DNA of 5,550 bases from the NCBI GenBank assembly GCA_026706165.1, contig JAPOZF010000410.1:1-5550 (forward strand). Direction: 5' to 3'. Below, piece after piece: positions 1-5,550 of the stretch. The notes under the pieces were generated by a model. The model was not told where the DNA came from, made no database searches, and saw only the letters and a list, made by a program, of their open reading frames with translations. This stretch comes from Gemmatimonadota bacterium. GTDB lineage: Bacteria; Latescibacterota; UBA2968; UBA8231. Both the position numbers and the translations under genes were made by a program. Numbering within the stretch: the first letter of the stretch is position 1; each line of letters begins with the position of its first letter.

Positions 1-1942
1 AACGTCATGGCCGACGACTTCACCGATCCGGGAATGCTGCGGCCCCGCATCCTGAAACCGGACGCGAACCTGCTTCCCCGGCTCTTCGAGGTAGCGACCT
101 GGCATTACTACAAGAATCCCTTCGACCCGTATTTCGTCGACGGCATGCCGAGGATCTGGCGCGGCACCGAGCGGACCGGGTGGTACACGGAGCGGGCCTT
201 CACCTACATCGACGGCGACCGCAACACCTTCTGGTGGCAGCTCGGCTTCGGGTCCCCGGGCGACAAGATGAACCACGAGTTCTGGACCTTCGACCTCGGC
301 ACCCTCGTTCCCCTCGAGCGCTTCCAGGTGCAGACGCCCCCCGACTCGGTGACCCACCGTTCCGGGGAACCGTTCTCCAACTTCATCCCCAGGTCCGGAG
401 AGCTGTCCGGGGCCGACGACGAGGAGCGCATCCGACTGGAACTGCCGGGGCAGCAGAACGACTGCCACCTCGAGAACAAGTACATCTGCTCCACCTCTTA
501 CCGGCCGCTCGAGTTCCTGCTCGGCGAAGTTGCGGAAAACGTCACCGCCCCGATCGCAGTTCCCTTCCCGACCCGGTACCTGCGCTACCTGCGCTGGCGG
601 ACTTTTCCCGACGGAGTGGCTACCAGTGCGGGGGCCGGCAGCTGGCCGTTCGTGGCCAAGCTCGCCTACGCCGAGTTCGAGGTGTACGGGCGCGGCGCCG
701 CGGCCCTGTCCCGCTACACGACGAAAGCCATCGACCTGGGGAGACCGGCCACCCTTGGGAAGATCGAGCTGGGCGTCAGCAGGTGGCGTCTCGACGAGAA
801 CCTGGAACCGGTGCAGACCCCGGACGCGGACGCCGGCATCGGAGTCCGCGTCAAGACAGGCACGACCGGCGACTACCGGCAGTACCACACCCTGAACGAC
901 CAGCTCGAGCTGGTGGTCGTCGACCGCGGGGAATACGACCGGCTGCAGGTGCAATCCAGTCACGGGGCGGTCGTTTTCGTCGGCTCGCAGGGACCGATCA
1001 CCGACGATTTCGAAAACTGGTCCCCCTGGTCCGGCCCCCTCGCCGAATCCGGCAGCCGCCCCGGTCTCGCCAGCGGCCGTTGGTTCGCCGTGCAGATCGA
1101 AATGCGATCGGGGAAGCCCTCCGACTTCGCGCGGCTGGACTCGCTGTCGATCGAGATCATCCCCTTGCTCGCCGACCGCGTGGTCGGGGAAGTGGCCAAG
1201 TCCGGCGACGGCCTGTCCCCTCTGGCTTCCGACGTGCCTCTCGGAGAGGAGGTCGAGCTGTCCTACGCCATCAGCGCCGAGTTCGAGGAGGTCGCCGGCG
1301 GCTTCGACGCGGTCCGCATCGGCACCCCTTTGCCGCCGACGTTCCGGAGCCTGCGCATCGGGACCCCCCTCGACGAGGTGGCGCCGGACAGCGTCGCCAT
1401 CGACGGGCAGGGCCTGACCGTCTACCTGCCGCGGCGCATCGAGGCCGACGAGGATCTCCGCATCGGGTTCGGCACCGCATTGTACACCGTCGCCGAGGAG
1501 CTGGATGGGGAAGTCTTCAACCGCACCCAACCCGGCCGCGGCCAGCCCGTCATCGGGGGGGGACGCCACCGTGGAGATCGCCAGCAACAGCCTGCAGGTG
1601 CTCGCTTCGGGGAACGAGGTGGAGCGGACGATCTCCGCCGTCGACATCCGCCCGCGCGCGGTCACCCCCAACGGCGACGGCTTCAACGATTCAATGGAGA
1701 TCCGGTTCGCCCTGTTCGGCGTGCTCGAAACCGACGTCGAGGTCGCCTTCTACGACCTGAGCGGGAACCCGGTGAGCCGCATCATGGGCACGAGCGCAGG
1801 CCCGGGTACGCACGCGCTCGAATGGGACGGAAGGGACGAGGAGGGAAGGGCGCTCACACCGGGGGTGTACCTGTGCGAAGTCGCCGCCGAGACCGGAAGA
1901 GGCCGCTTCCAGTCCATCGTCCCGGTGGCGGTGGCTTACTGA
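1..1942 (+). CDS. Secreted discoidin-like / FlgD-like C-terminal domain protein, 5' partial, frameshifted at a G8 run
   Basis: Probably an exported or surface protein built from beta-sandwich domains; its exact role is unknown. Numbering from the ATG at 7: residues ~60-230 look like an F5/8 type C (discoidin)-like ligand-binding domain, with the core TFDLGTLVPLERFQV (94-108) and a closing AEFEVYG (222-228). Residues ~236-385 form a second strand-rich unit starting at AIDLG, and ~388-510 a third. The reading frame then shifts by one base in the G run at 1555-1562. In the +1 frame the chain continues as GGDATVEIAS and ends in a FlgD-like/CHU_C-type Ig domain with TPNGDGFND (553-561 of the repaired 644-residue chain), LEWDGRDEEG and TPGVYL. 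Without repair, the first frame runs on to 2076 as an Arg-rich tail overlapping the opposite-strand gene. No signal peptide follows the ATG at 7 and the frame is open to base 1, so the true start is likely upstream of the window. Domain names are from pattern recognition only. Confidence 0.75.
1555..1562 (+). other. G8 homopolymer at the frameshift point
   Basis: Eight consecutive G bases. Upstream of the run the coding frame reads ...GQPVIGG; downstream, sensible protein sequence (DATVEIAS, then the TPNGDGFND domain) is only found one base later. Removing one G (G7) would restore a single continuous frame from 7 to the TGA at 1940-1942. The run could be a sequencing or assembly error, a real inactivating mutation, or a slippage-prone phase-variable tract. 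The sequence alone does not separate these. Confidence 0.8.
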
Positions 1943-2009
1943 AGACTGACCATTCTCCACAGGGTAGACGGAGAGGAGTTGCCGGTCGTTTGATACGGGA
2001 GGTAATGCG

Positions 2010-2483
2010 TCAAGGGAGAGAGGTTAGCCAGTCCTTTATTCGGTCCGCCTTTTCGGTTCTGCCCAGTTTCCGGTAAGCCTGTTCTTCGTACTTCAAGGAC
2101 AGGACCGGCACCATCATGCCTTCGAATGGCACGAATTCGCGGTGCAGCTCCACTTCAACCGGGGGTTCCCAGGTCCCGTCCGGACGTTTCTTCTGGAGAG
2201 CGCCCATTATTTCGACCTTGACCCCCTCTATTTCCAACTCTCCCCAGTGAGAGGCGATCTTCTCCGACACGGAAAGCCGGACCTTGCGAACTACCCATTC
2301 GGTTAAAGCGTTCTCGATACCATAGGCACCGGCCGCATCGGTCTGTAAGTCGATGTCGTTGGCTTTGGTTTCCATCCCGTGAAGTGCGAACCCGAGGCTC
2401 CCGGTAATCGCCCAGACTATCTCGGTGTTCCGGAGCTTGCCGTAGATGACCTTCAGGGCTCGCGAATGGTTCGGGGACATCAT
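2010..2483 (-). CDS. Small nucleotidyltransferase-fold protein (MNT/AbiEii/LinA-like)
   Basis: A 157-residue protein with the polymerase-beta-type nucleotidyltransferase signature: G28-S29 in AITGSLGFALHG, then D43-I-D45 in ANDIDLQTD, the expected GS-x(n)-DxD metal-binding arrangement. A third acidic position is plausibly E91 in VKVEIMG. The C-terminus (SLKYEEQAYRKLGRTEKADRI) is typical of small stand-alone nucleotidyltransferases. Such proteins transfer a nucleotide to a protein, RNA or small molecule (minimal toxin-antitoxin MNT, AbiEii, lincosamide or aminoglycoside types); the substrate here cannot be told. I chose the ATG at 2481-2483, with a second ATG immediately after it, because the fold begins right after. 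A longer frame from a TTG at 2544-2546 would add 21 basic, non-domain residues and has no Shine-Dalgarno site. It converges on the + strand surface gene, with a 67-base gap to that gene's stop at 1942. No HepT-like, AbiEi-like or other partner is next to it. GC is lower than in the flanking high-GC genes. Confidence 0.75.
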   Translation of the reverse strand: MMSPNHSRALKVIYGKLRNTEIVWAITGSLGFALHGMETKANDIDLQTDAAGAYGIENALTEWVVRKVRLSVSEKIASHWGELEIEGVKVEIMGALQKKRPDGTWEPPVEVELHREFVPFEGMMVPVLSLKYEEQAYRKLGRTEKADRIKDWLTSLP

Positions 2484-2581
2484 CTCAACCCGCCGGTGAC
2501 CGACTTTCCGTTCAACACTGGGAGGCCTGTGGCGGCCCTTCTGCAAGGGACAGGTTATAAACTGGCTGCAATTTCAAAAGC

Positions 2582-3526
2582 TTAGTAACTCAAGGAGGCC
2601 TTGATCATGCCCCAGGAACTCGGTTGGACGGCGCTCCCTTCCACAAACTCTCCGATCCCTAGAAGTACTCCATCAACAAAAACATCCGCGTTCCAGTTGG
2701 GGTTCCCAACGCCTTCATCCAATTTGTAAAAATTACCCGCCTCTTCTTCCATATCACCATCTCCGACTGCTATGTAAAAGCCAATCACTTTACCCCTCTC
2801 CAACTCGGAAACCAGACTGTCTTCCGGATCATAATCGACCACGGCGAACGGGGTAATGTAAAATTCAACGTTCCAGACGACAGGGTTTTCCCCTTCAGCG
2901 CTGTTTCTCCCGTAGGCGTAAGGAAACTCTCCCGCCCATGCAGATTGGTAGCGTTCTCCAAAGGAGTTATAGCCCATCTCAATGGGAAGTTCCCGATCCC
3001 AGGGAAACGGTGCCCAATATGCCTGGGCCTGCGCATAGTTGTCCCGGTACCGGTCTCCGGTAAGGAGATGGTACTGTCCCCCGGTGTGGTCGCCATCGAC
3101 GTAAAAGTTCATATAATCCGGAGCGTGCCGTCTGGTACCCTCTCTCAAATAAATGTCATCTGCGAGTTGTCCCGACACATACAAACGATTGTGCGTGTCG
3201 TTCCAGCCCACCCAAATCCGGAAATCCAGGTCCGACGGATCATTCGAGACTATCTCTCTTGTCGACGTACGGCCATCAAAAACTTCCCTGGTGAAGTCCA
3301 GCGTCGTAAGCGAAGGTTCCCATAGCTCTTCCCACTCCTCGACGCCGTCGTCTTTCAGATCGATCAACTCCAGCATGTCATCGGTGATCTCGAAAATGGG
3401 ATAGATTCTTTCCCCCTCGTGGGCCAACGCAGCGGTGGAGCCAGCAATAAGCGATACCACAATCAAACAGAAAATTACTTGTGACCACACAGGAACCCTC
3501 CTGTTGATAATGAATAAAGGTTTCAT
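2582..3526 (-). CDS. Exported CBM9/DOMON-like protein of unknown function
   Basis: A 314-residue protein that is very probably secreted. It has a classic Sec signal peptide: basic N-region (NRR at 8-10), hydrophobic stretch at ~17-29 (VIFCLIVVSLIAG) and an AxA-type cleavage site after A33-L34-A35, giving a mature start of HEGERIYP. The mature body is acidic and rich in aromatic residues. The stretch DLDFRIWVGWNDTHNRLYVS (100-119), then DYMNFYVDGDHTGGQY (137-152) and later WNVEFYITPFAVVDYDPE resemble the strand pattern of family 9 carbohydrate-binding/DOMON-like sandwiches, in which an acidic face often binds calcium or a sugar. This is a fold-level guess. There is no catalytic domain, no lipobox cysteine at the cleavage site and no sorting signal at the C-terminus (IKASLSY). 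The start is fixed by a strong Shine-Dalgarno site. It lies 66 bases downstream of the oxidoreductase on the same strand but has lower GC, so whether it belongs to that operon is uncertain. Confidence 0.8.
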   Translation of the reverse strand: MKPLFIINRRVPVWSQVIFCLIVVSLIAGSTAALAHEGERIYPIFEITDDMLELIDLKDDGVEEWEELWEPSLTTLDFTREVFDGRTSTREIVSNDPSDLDFRIWVGWNDTHNRLYVSGQLADDIYLREGTRRHAPDYMNFYVDGDHTGGQYHLLTGDRYRDNYAQAQAYWAPFPWDRELPIEMGYNSFGERYQSAWAGEFPYAYGRNSAEGENPVVWNVEFYITPFAVVDYDPEDSLVSELERGKVIGFYIAVGDGDMEEEAGNFYKLDEGVGNPNWNADVFVDGVLLGIGEFVEGSAVQPSSWGMIKASLSY

Positions 3527-3534
3527 GTGCGTCT

Positions 3535-3541
3535 CCTCCTT
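3535..3541 (-). promoter_or_regulatory. Shine-Dalgarno site of the CBM9-like gene
   Basis: On the minus strand the sequence reads AAGGAGG followed by AGACGCAC and then ATG, an 8-base spacing. It is the strongest ribosome-binding site in the window and fixes the start at 3526. It suggests that this exported protein is translated independently of the upstream oxidoreductase, whose own start has only a weak site. Confidence 0.75.
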
Positions 3542-3592
3542 ATCGGTTTGTTTATGCCAGACAGGAGCTTTTACGGATCGCCCGGGCTCCGC

Positions 3593-4675
3593 TCAGAGGC
3601 CGATCGCGACCGCGTCCCCCGCTCCCAGGAGGGAACGCTTCCCCGCGTCGACCACCGTCTGCGCCCGCAGCCCGTCCCGCTGGTCGACGCTGAACGGCCC
3701 CCCGTTCCGGCACTGCTCGACGAAGTGGGCGATCTCGGCTGAATACGCCGGGCCGAAGCGCTCGATGAATACCGGCACTTCGCGGCCGTAGTCGCGCATG
3801 CGGAAAACCTGCCTTTCGATGACGCTGCCGCGCCCGAATGCCTCGAACTGCACCTCGAGCGGGTTCTCCTGGAAGTGGCCGACCTGGATCACCCCCTCGT
3901 CGCCGTAGACGCAGGTCTCGTTTCTGTAGCCGGCGACGTGGTTGCGGCCCACCTGGACCTGGGCGATCACGTCCTCCTCGAGCCACATCTGGATGAAGAC
4001 GTCGTCGAAGTCCTCGGCGACCGAGCTGACCTTCTGGTTGTGCAGCCGCGCCCCCATGCCGGTCACCGAGCGCGGCACCTTCCCGGTGAGCCAGATGACC
4101 TCGTCGGCGTTGTGGACCCCCATGTCGATGAGCAGGCCGGGGCTGCTGTACCCCTTGGGCGGGCCGTGCGGGTCCTCGAGGATGGAGACGATCTTGAAGA
4201 CCTTGCCGATGCGCCCTTCGGCCAGCAGCTCCCTGGCGCGCAGCAGGGGCGCGTCGAAGCGGCGCATGAAGGCGAGCATCAACGCCTGCCGGCGGCGCTC
4301 GTCCCCGTCGAGCCAGGCGACGAACTCGCGCGACGTTTCCAGCGAGTGGGTGAGCGGCTTCTCCAGCAGCACCCGCTGGCCGGCGTCGATCAGGGTTCGG
4401 GCTTCCCGGAAGTGGTCGGCGGTGCGCGAGGCGATCACCGCGGCGCCGGCAGCGCCGGCCTCCGCCAGCTCGTCGACCGACGTGAAGGTCCGGATTTCGG
4501 TCTCCTGCCCCGGCTGCAGCTGCGCGGCGACGCGCCCGGCGAGGTCCTCGTGGCCGTCGACGATGGCGGTCAGCTCGCAGGTCCCCTCCCGGTTGGCGAG
4601 CTCCTGAACGTGAAGGGCGTGGTAGATGCCGATGCGGCCGACGCCGACAGCGGCGATTTTGAGGGGAGCGGACAT
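3593..4675 (-). CDS. Gfo/Idh/MocA-family NAD(P)-dependent oxidoreductase (inositol 2-dehydrogenase-like)
   Basis: A 360-residue cytoplasmic dehydrogenase of typical family length. The N-terminal Rossmann fold starts at KIAAVGVGRIGIYHA, with the dinucleotide-binding GxGxxG at 11-16. Next come the EKP motif at 105-107 (LLEKPLTHS), FMRRFDAP at 136-143 and LLIDMGVHNADEVIWLTG from 181. Lys106, Asp184 and His188 fit the catalytic Lys/Asp/His set of inositol 2-dehydrogenase, with the same Asp-x3-His spacing. The C-terminal beta-sheet domain follows and ends with the usual VDQRDGLRAQTVVDAG helix. These enzymes oxidise or reduce hydroxyls of sugars, polyols or inositols; the real substrate cannot be read from sequence, so no gene symbol is given. 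I prefer the ATG at 4673-4675: a GTG at 4735 would overlap the upstream gene by 53 bases and add residues before the Rossmann strand. It starts 7 bases after the phosphorylase stop with only a weak ribosome-binding site, so translational coupling is likely. Confidence 0.9.
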   Translation of the reverse strand: MSAPLKIAAVGVGRIGIYHALHVQELANREGTCELTAIVDGHEDLAGRVAAQLQPGQETEIRTFTSVDELAEAGAAGAAVIASRTADHFREARTLIDAGQRVLLEKPLTHSLETSREFVAWLDGDERRRQALMLAFMRRFDAPLLRARELLAEGRIGKVFKIVSILEDPHGPPKGYSSPGLLIDMGVHNADEVIWLTGKVPRSVTGMGARLHNQKVSSVAEDFDDVFIQMWLEEDVIAQVQVGRNHVAGYRNETCVYGDEGVIQVGHFQENPLEVQFEAFGRGSVIERQVFRMRDYGREVPVFIERFGPAYSAEIAHFVEQCRNGGPFSVDQRDGLRAQTVVDAGKRSLLGAGDAVAIGL

Positions 4676-4682
4676 CCGCGGC

Positions 4683-5550
4683 TCAGCGGAAGTACTTGCC
4701 GTAAAGGGGCTCCAGCCGGGCTTTCGCCCCGTCACCGATCGCTTCGGGCGCGGTGATGATGGCGTGGCGCGCCGCCTCCAGGCACTCGCAGTCCGACTCG
4801 AACGGCAGGGAGGCCGCCACCCCGGCGATGATGCGGTTGGCGGCCGCGGCGTTCGCTCTCAGCGTTTCGATCACCGCTCCGACCGACACGTCCTCCTCTT
4901 CCTCGTGCCAGCAGTCGTAATCGGTCCCCATCGCCAGCATGCTGTAGCAGAGCTCGGCCTCGCGGGCGAGCTTGGCCTCGGGGACCGCGGTCATGCCGAT
5001 GACCGAAGCGCCGACGACGTCCTTGTAGTGGAAAGACTCGGCCCGGGTCGAGAACTGCGGCCCCTCCATGCAGAGGTAGGTCCCCCCTTCGTGCACGGCG
5101 GCTCCGCAGGCGCGTCCCGCCGCGGCGACCACGGCGCCGAGCTCTCCGCAGAACGGATCCGCCATCGACACGTGGCCGACGATGCCGTCGCCGAAGAAGG
5201 TGTGGGGGCGCAGGTCGCGGGTGCGGTCGAAGATCTGGGCCGGTATCACCATCTCTCCCGGCCTGATGCGCTCGGTCATGATGCCGACGGCGCTGGCCGA
5301 CAGCAGGTGGGTGACCCCCATCTGCTTCAGGGCGTGGATGTTGGCGCGGTACGGAACTTCGGTCGGGGTCAGCCTGTGCCCCCTGCCGTGGCGGGGGATG
5401 AACCAGGCGCTACGCCCGGAGATCCTCGCCTCGATCAGGTTGTCCGAGGGGGGTCCGTACGGAGTCTCCACGGGGTGCTCGGCAACGACCTCGACTCCGT
5501 CCATCTGGTAGAGACCGGAGCCTCCGATGACACCGAGGAGAACGGGTTTT
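4683..5550 (-). CDS. mtnP: S-methyl-5'-thioadenosine phosphorylase, N-terminus beyond the window
   Basis: Cleaves S-methyl-5'-thioadenosine with phosphate to adenine and 5-methylthioribose 1-phosphate, the first step of methionine/purine salvage from polyamine and related pathways; cytoplasmic, usually trimeric. The reading frame stays open to the edge: the codons between the first in-window ATG (5502-5504) and 5549 encode KPVLLGVIGGSGLYQ, containing the phosphate-binding GGSGLY loop. That ATG is therefore internal and only a few N-terminal residues should be missing; 288 residues are visible, close to the family size. Counting from base 5549, key motifs are RHGRGH (53-58), EVPYRANIHALK (64-75), MEGPQFSTRAES (161-172), IGMTAVPEAKLAREAE (184-199) and TDYDCW (209-214). 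The two aspartates in TDYDCW match those that read the 6-amino group in MTAP, which argues for methylthioadenosine rather than inosine/guanosine (PNP) or methylthioinosine. It heads a likely two-gene unit with the downstream oxidoreductase. Confidence 0.93.
   Translation of the reverse strand, partial: KPVLLGVIGGSGLYQMDGVEVVAEHPVETPYGPPSDNLIEARISGRSAWFIPRHGRGHRLTPTEVPYRANIHALKQMGVTHLLSASAVGIMTERIRPGEMVIPAQIFDRTRDLRPHTFFGDGIVGHVSMADPFCGELGAVVAAAGRACGAAVHEGGTYLCMEGPQFSTRAESFHYKDVVGASVIGMTAVPEAKLAREAELCYSMLAMGTDYDCWHEEEEDVSVGAVIETLRANAAAANRIIAGVAASLPFESDCECLEAARHAIITAPEAIGDGAKARLEPLYGKYFR

Noticed and set aside
180..1760. A 526-residue open frame in a third + frame across the surface protein gene.
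   Set aside because: Arg/Pro/Gly-rich shadow translation typical of high-GC coding DNA; the overlapping frame carries the recognisable domains.
1953..1975. Possible terminator hairpin after the surface gene (TTCTCC, 11-base loop, GGAGAG).
   Set aside because: Only five Watson-Crick pairs plus one G-U, mixed composition and no T-run after it; not distinguishable from chance.
1563..2076. The run-on of the first surface-protein frame past the G8 tract to a stop at 2076.
   Set aside because: Arg-rich, without domain character, and it overlaps the 3' end of the opposite-strand nucleotidyltransferase; the sensible C-terminus is in the adjacent frame.
2484..2546. Extension of the nucleotidyltransferase to a TTG start at 2546.
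   Set aside because: No Shine-Dalgarno site before the TTG, and the added residues (QKGRHRPPSVERKVGHRR) look like non-coding translation.
2554..2559. TATAAC on the minus strand upstream of the nucleotidyltransferase, a -10-like hexamer with TTGAAA further upstream.
   Set aside because: The spacer to TTGAAA is only about 12 bases, too short for a sigma-70 promoter. It would fit the ATG start at 2483 but is not strong enough to annotate.
3570..3592. Palindromic GC stretch (cccggg) after the oxidoreductase stop as a terminator.
   Set aside because: The palindrome is six bases with no loop and no following T-run on the minus strand.
4676..4735. Extension of the oxidoreductase to a GTG at 4735.
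   Set aside because: It would overlap the phosphorylase by 53 bases and place 20 unrelated residues before the Rossmann fold, which normally starts near the N-terminus.
3875..4756. A 293-residue open frame on the + strand opposite the oxidoreductase.
   Set aside because: Shadow of a GC-rich gene: low-complexity V/D/L/A/H-rich protein with no domain, fully antisense to a gene with intact family motifs.

Overview
The window holds five protein-coding genes and no RNA gene, mobile element or CRISPR array that I can see. Two genes are cut by the window edges. The outer parts are GC-rich (sampled 60-base lines at 63-75% GC) and the middle (about 2010-3590) is visibly lower (four of the six sampled lines at 48%, the others 55% and 63%). 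The secreted multidomain proteins, a discoidin-like/FlgD-like protein and a CBM9-like exported protein, remind me of families common in uncultivated, GC-rich FCB-type bacteria such as Latescibacterota or Eisenbacteria. That lineage guess comes from memory of protein style and was not searched; an environmental, metagenome-derived bacterium is the safest description.

Layout. 1-1942 (+): a large extracellular beta-sandwich protein whose start lies before the window. Its reading frame is broken inside an eight-G run at 1555-1562: the first 518 residues read in one frame, and the C-terminal FlgD-like domain with its natural stop at 1942 reads in the next. 2010-2483 (-): a small nucleotidyltransferase-fold protein with no visible partner gene. 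2582-3526 (-): an exported protein with a clear signal peptide and a CBM9/DOMON-like body, preceded by a strong Shine-Dalgarno site. 3593-4675 (-): a Gfo/Idh/MocA-family NAD(P)-dependent oxidoreductase with an intact Lys/Asp/His set. 4683-5550 (-): S-methyl-5'-thioadenosine phosphorylase, running off the right edge.

How the genes work together. The phosphorylase and oxidoreductase lie 7 bases apart and are probably one transcription unit that starts outside the window; a functional link between methylthioadenosine salvage and a sugar/polyol-type dehydrogenase is possible but unproven. The CBM9-like gene follows on the same strand after 66 bases and has its own good ribosome-binding site. The nucleotidyltransferase follows next and converges on the + strand surface protein. 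All intergenic gaps are under 100 bases. I see no convincing terminator in any of them. I did not find a clear undescribed system. The best points for a second look are the G8 frameshift, the compositional island and the two secreted proteins.
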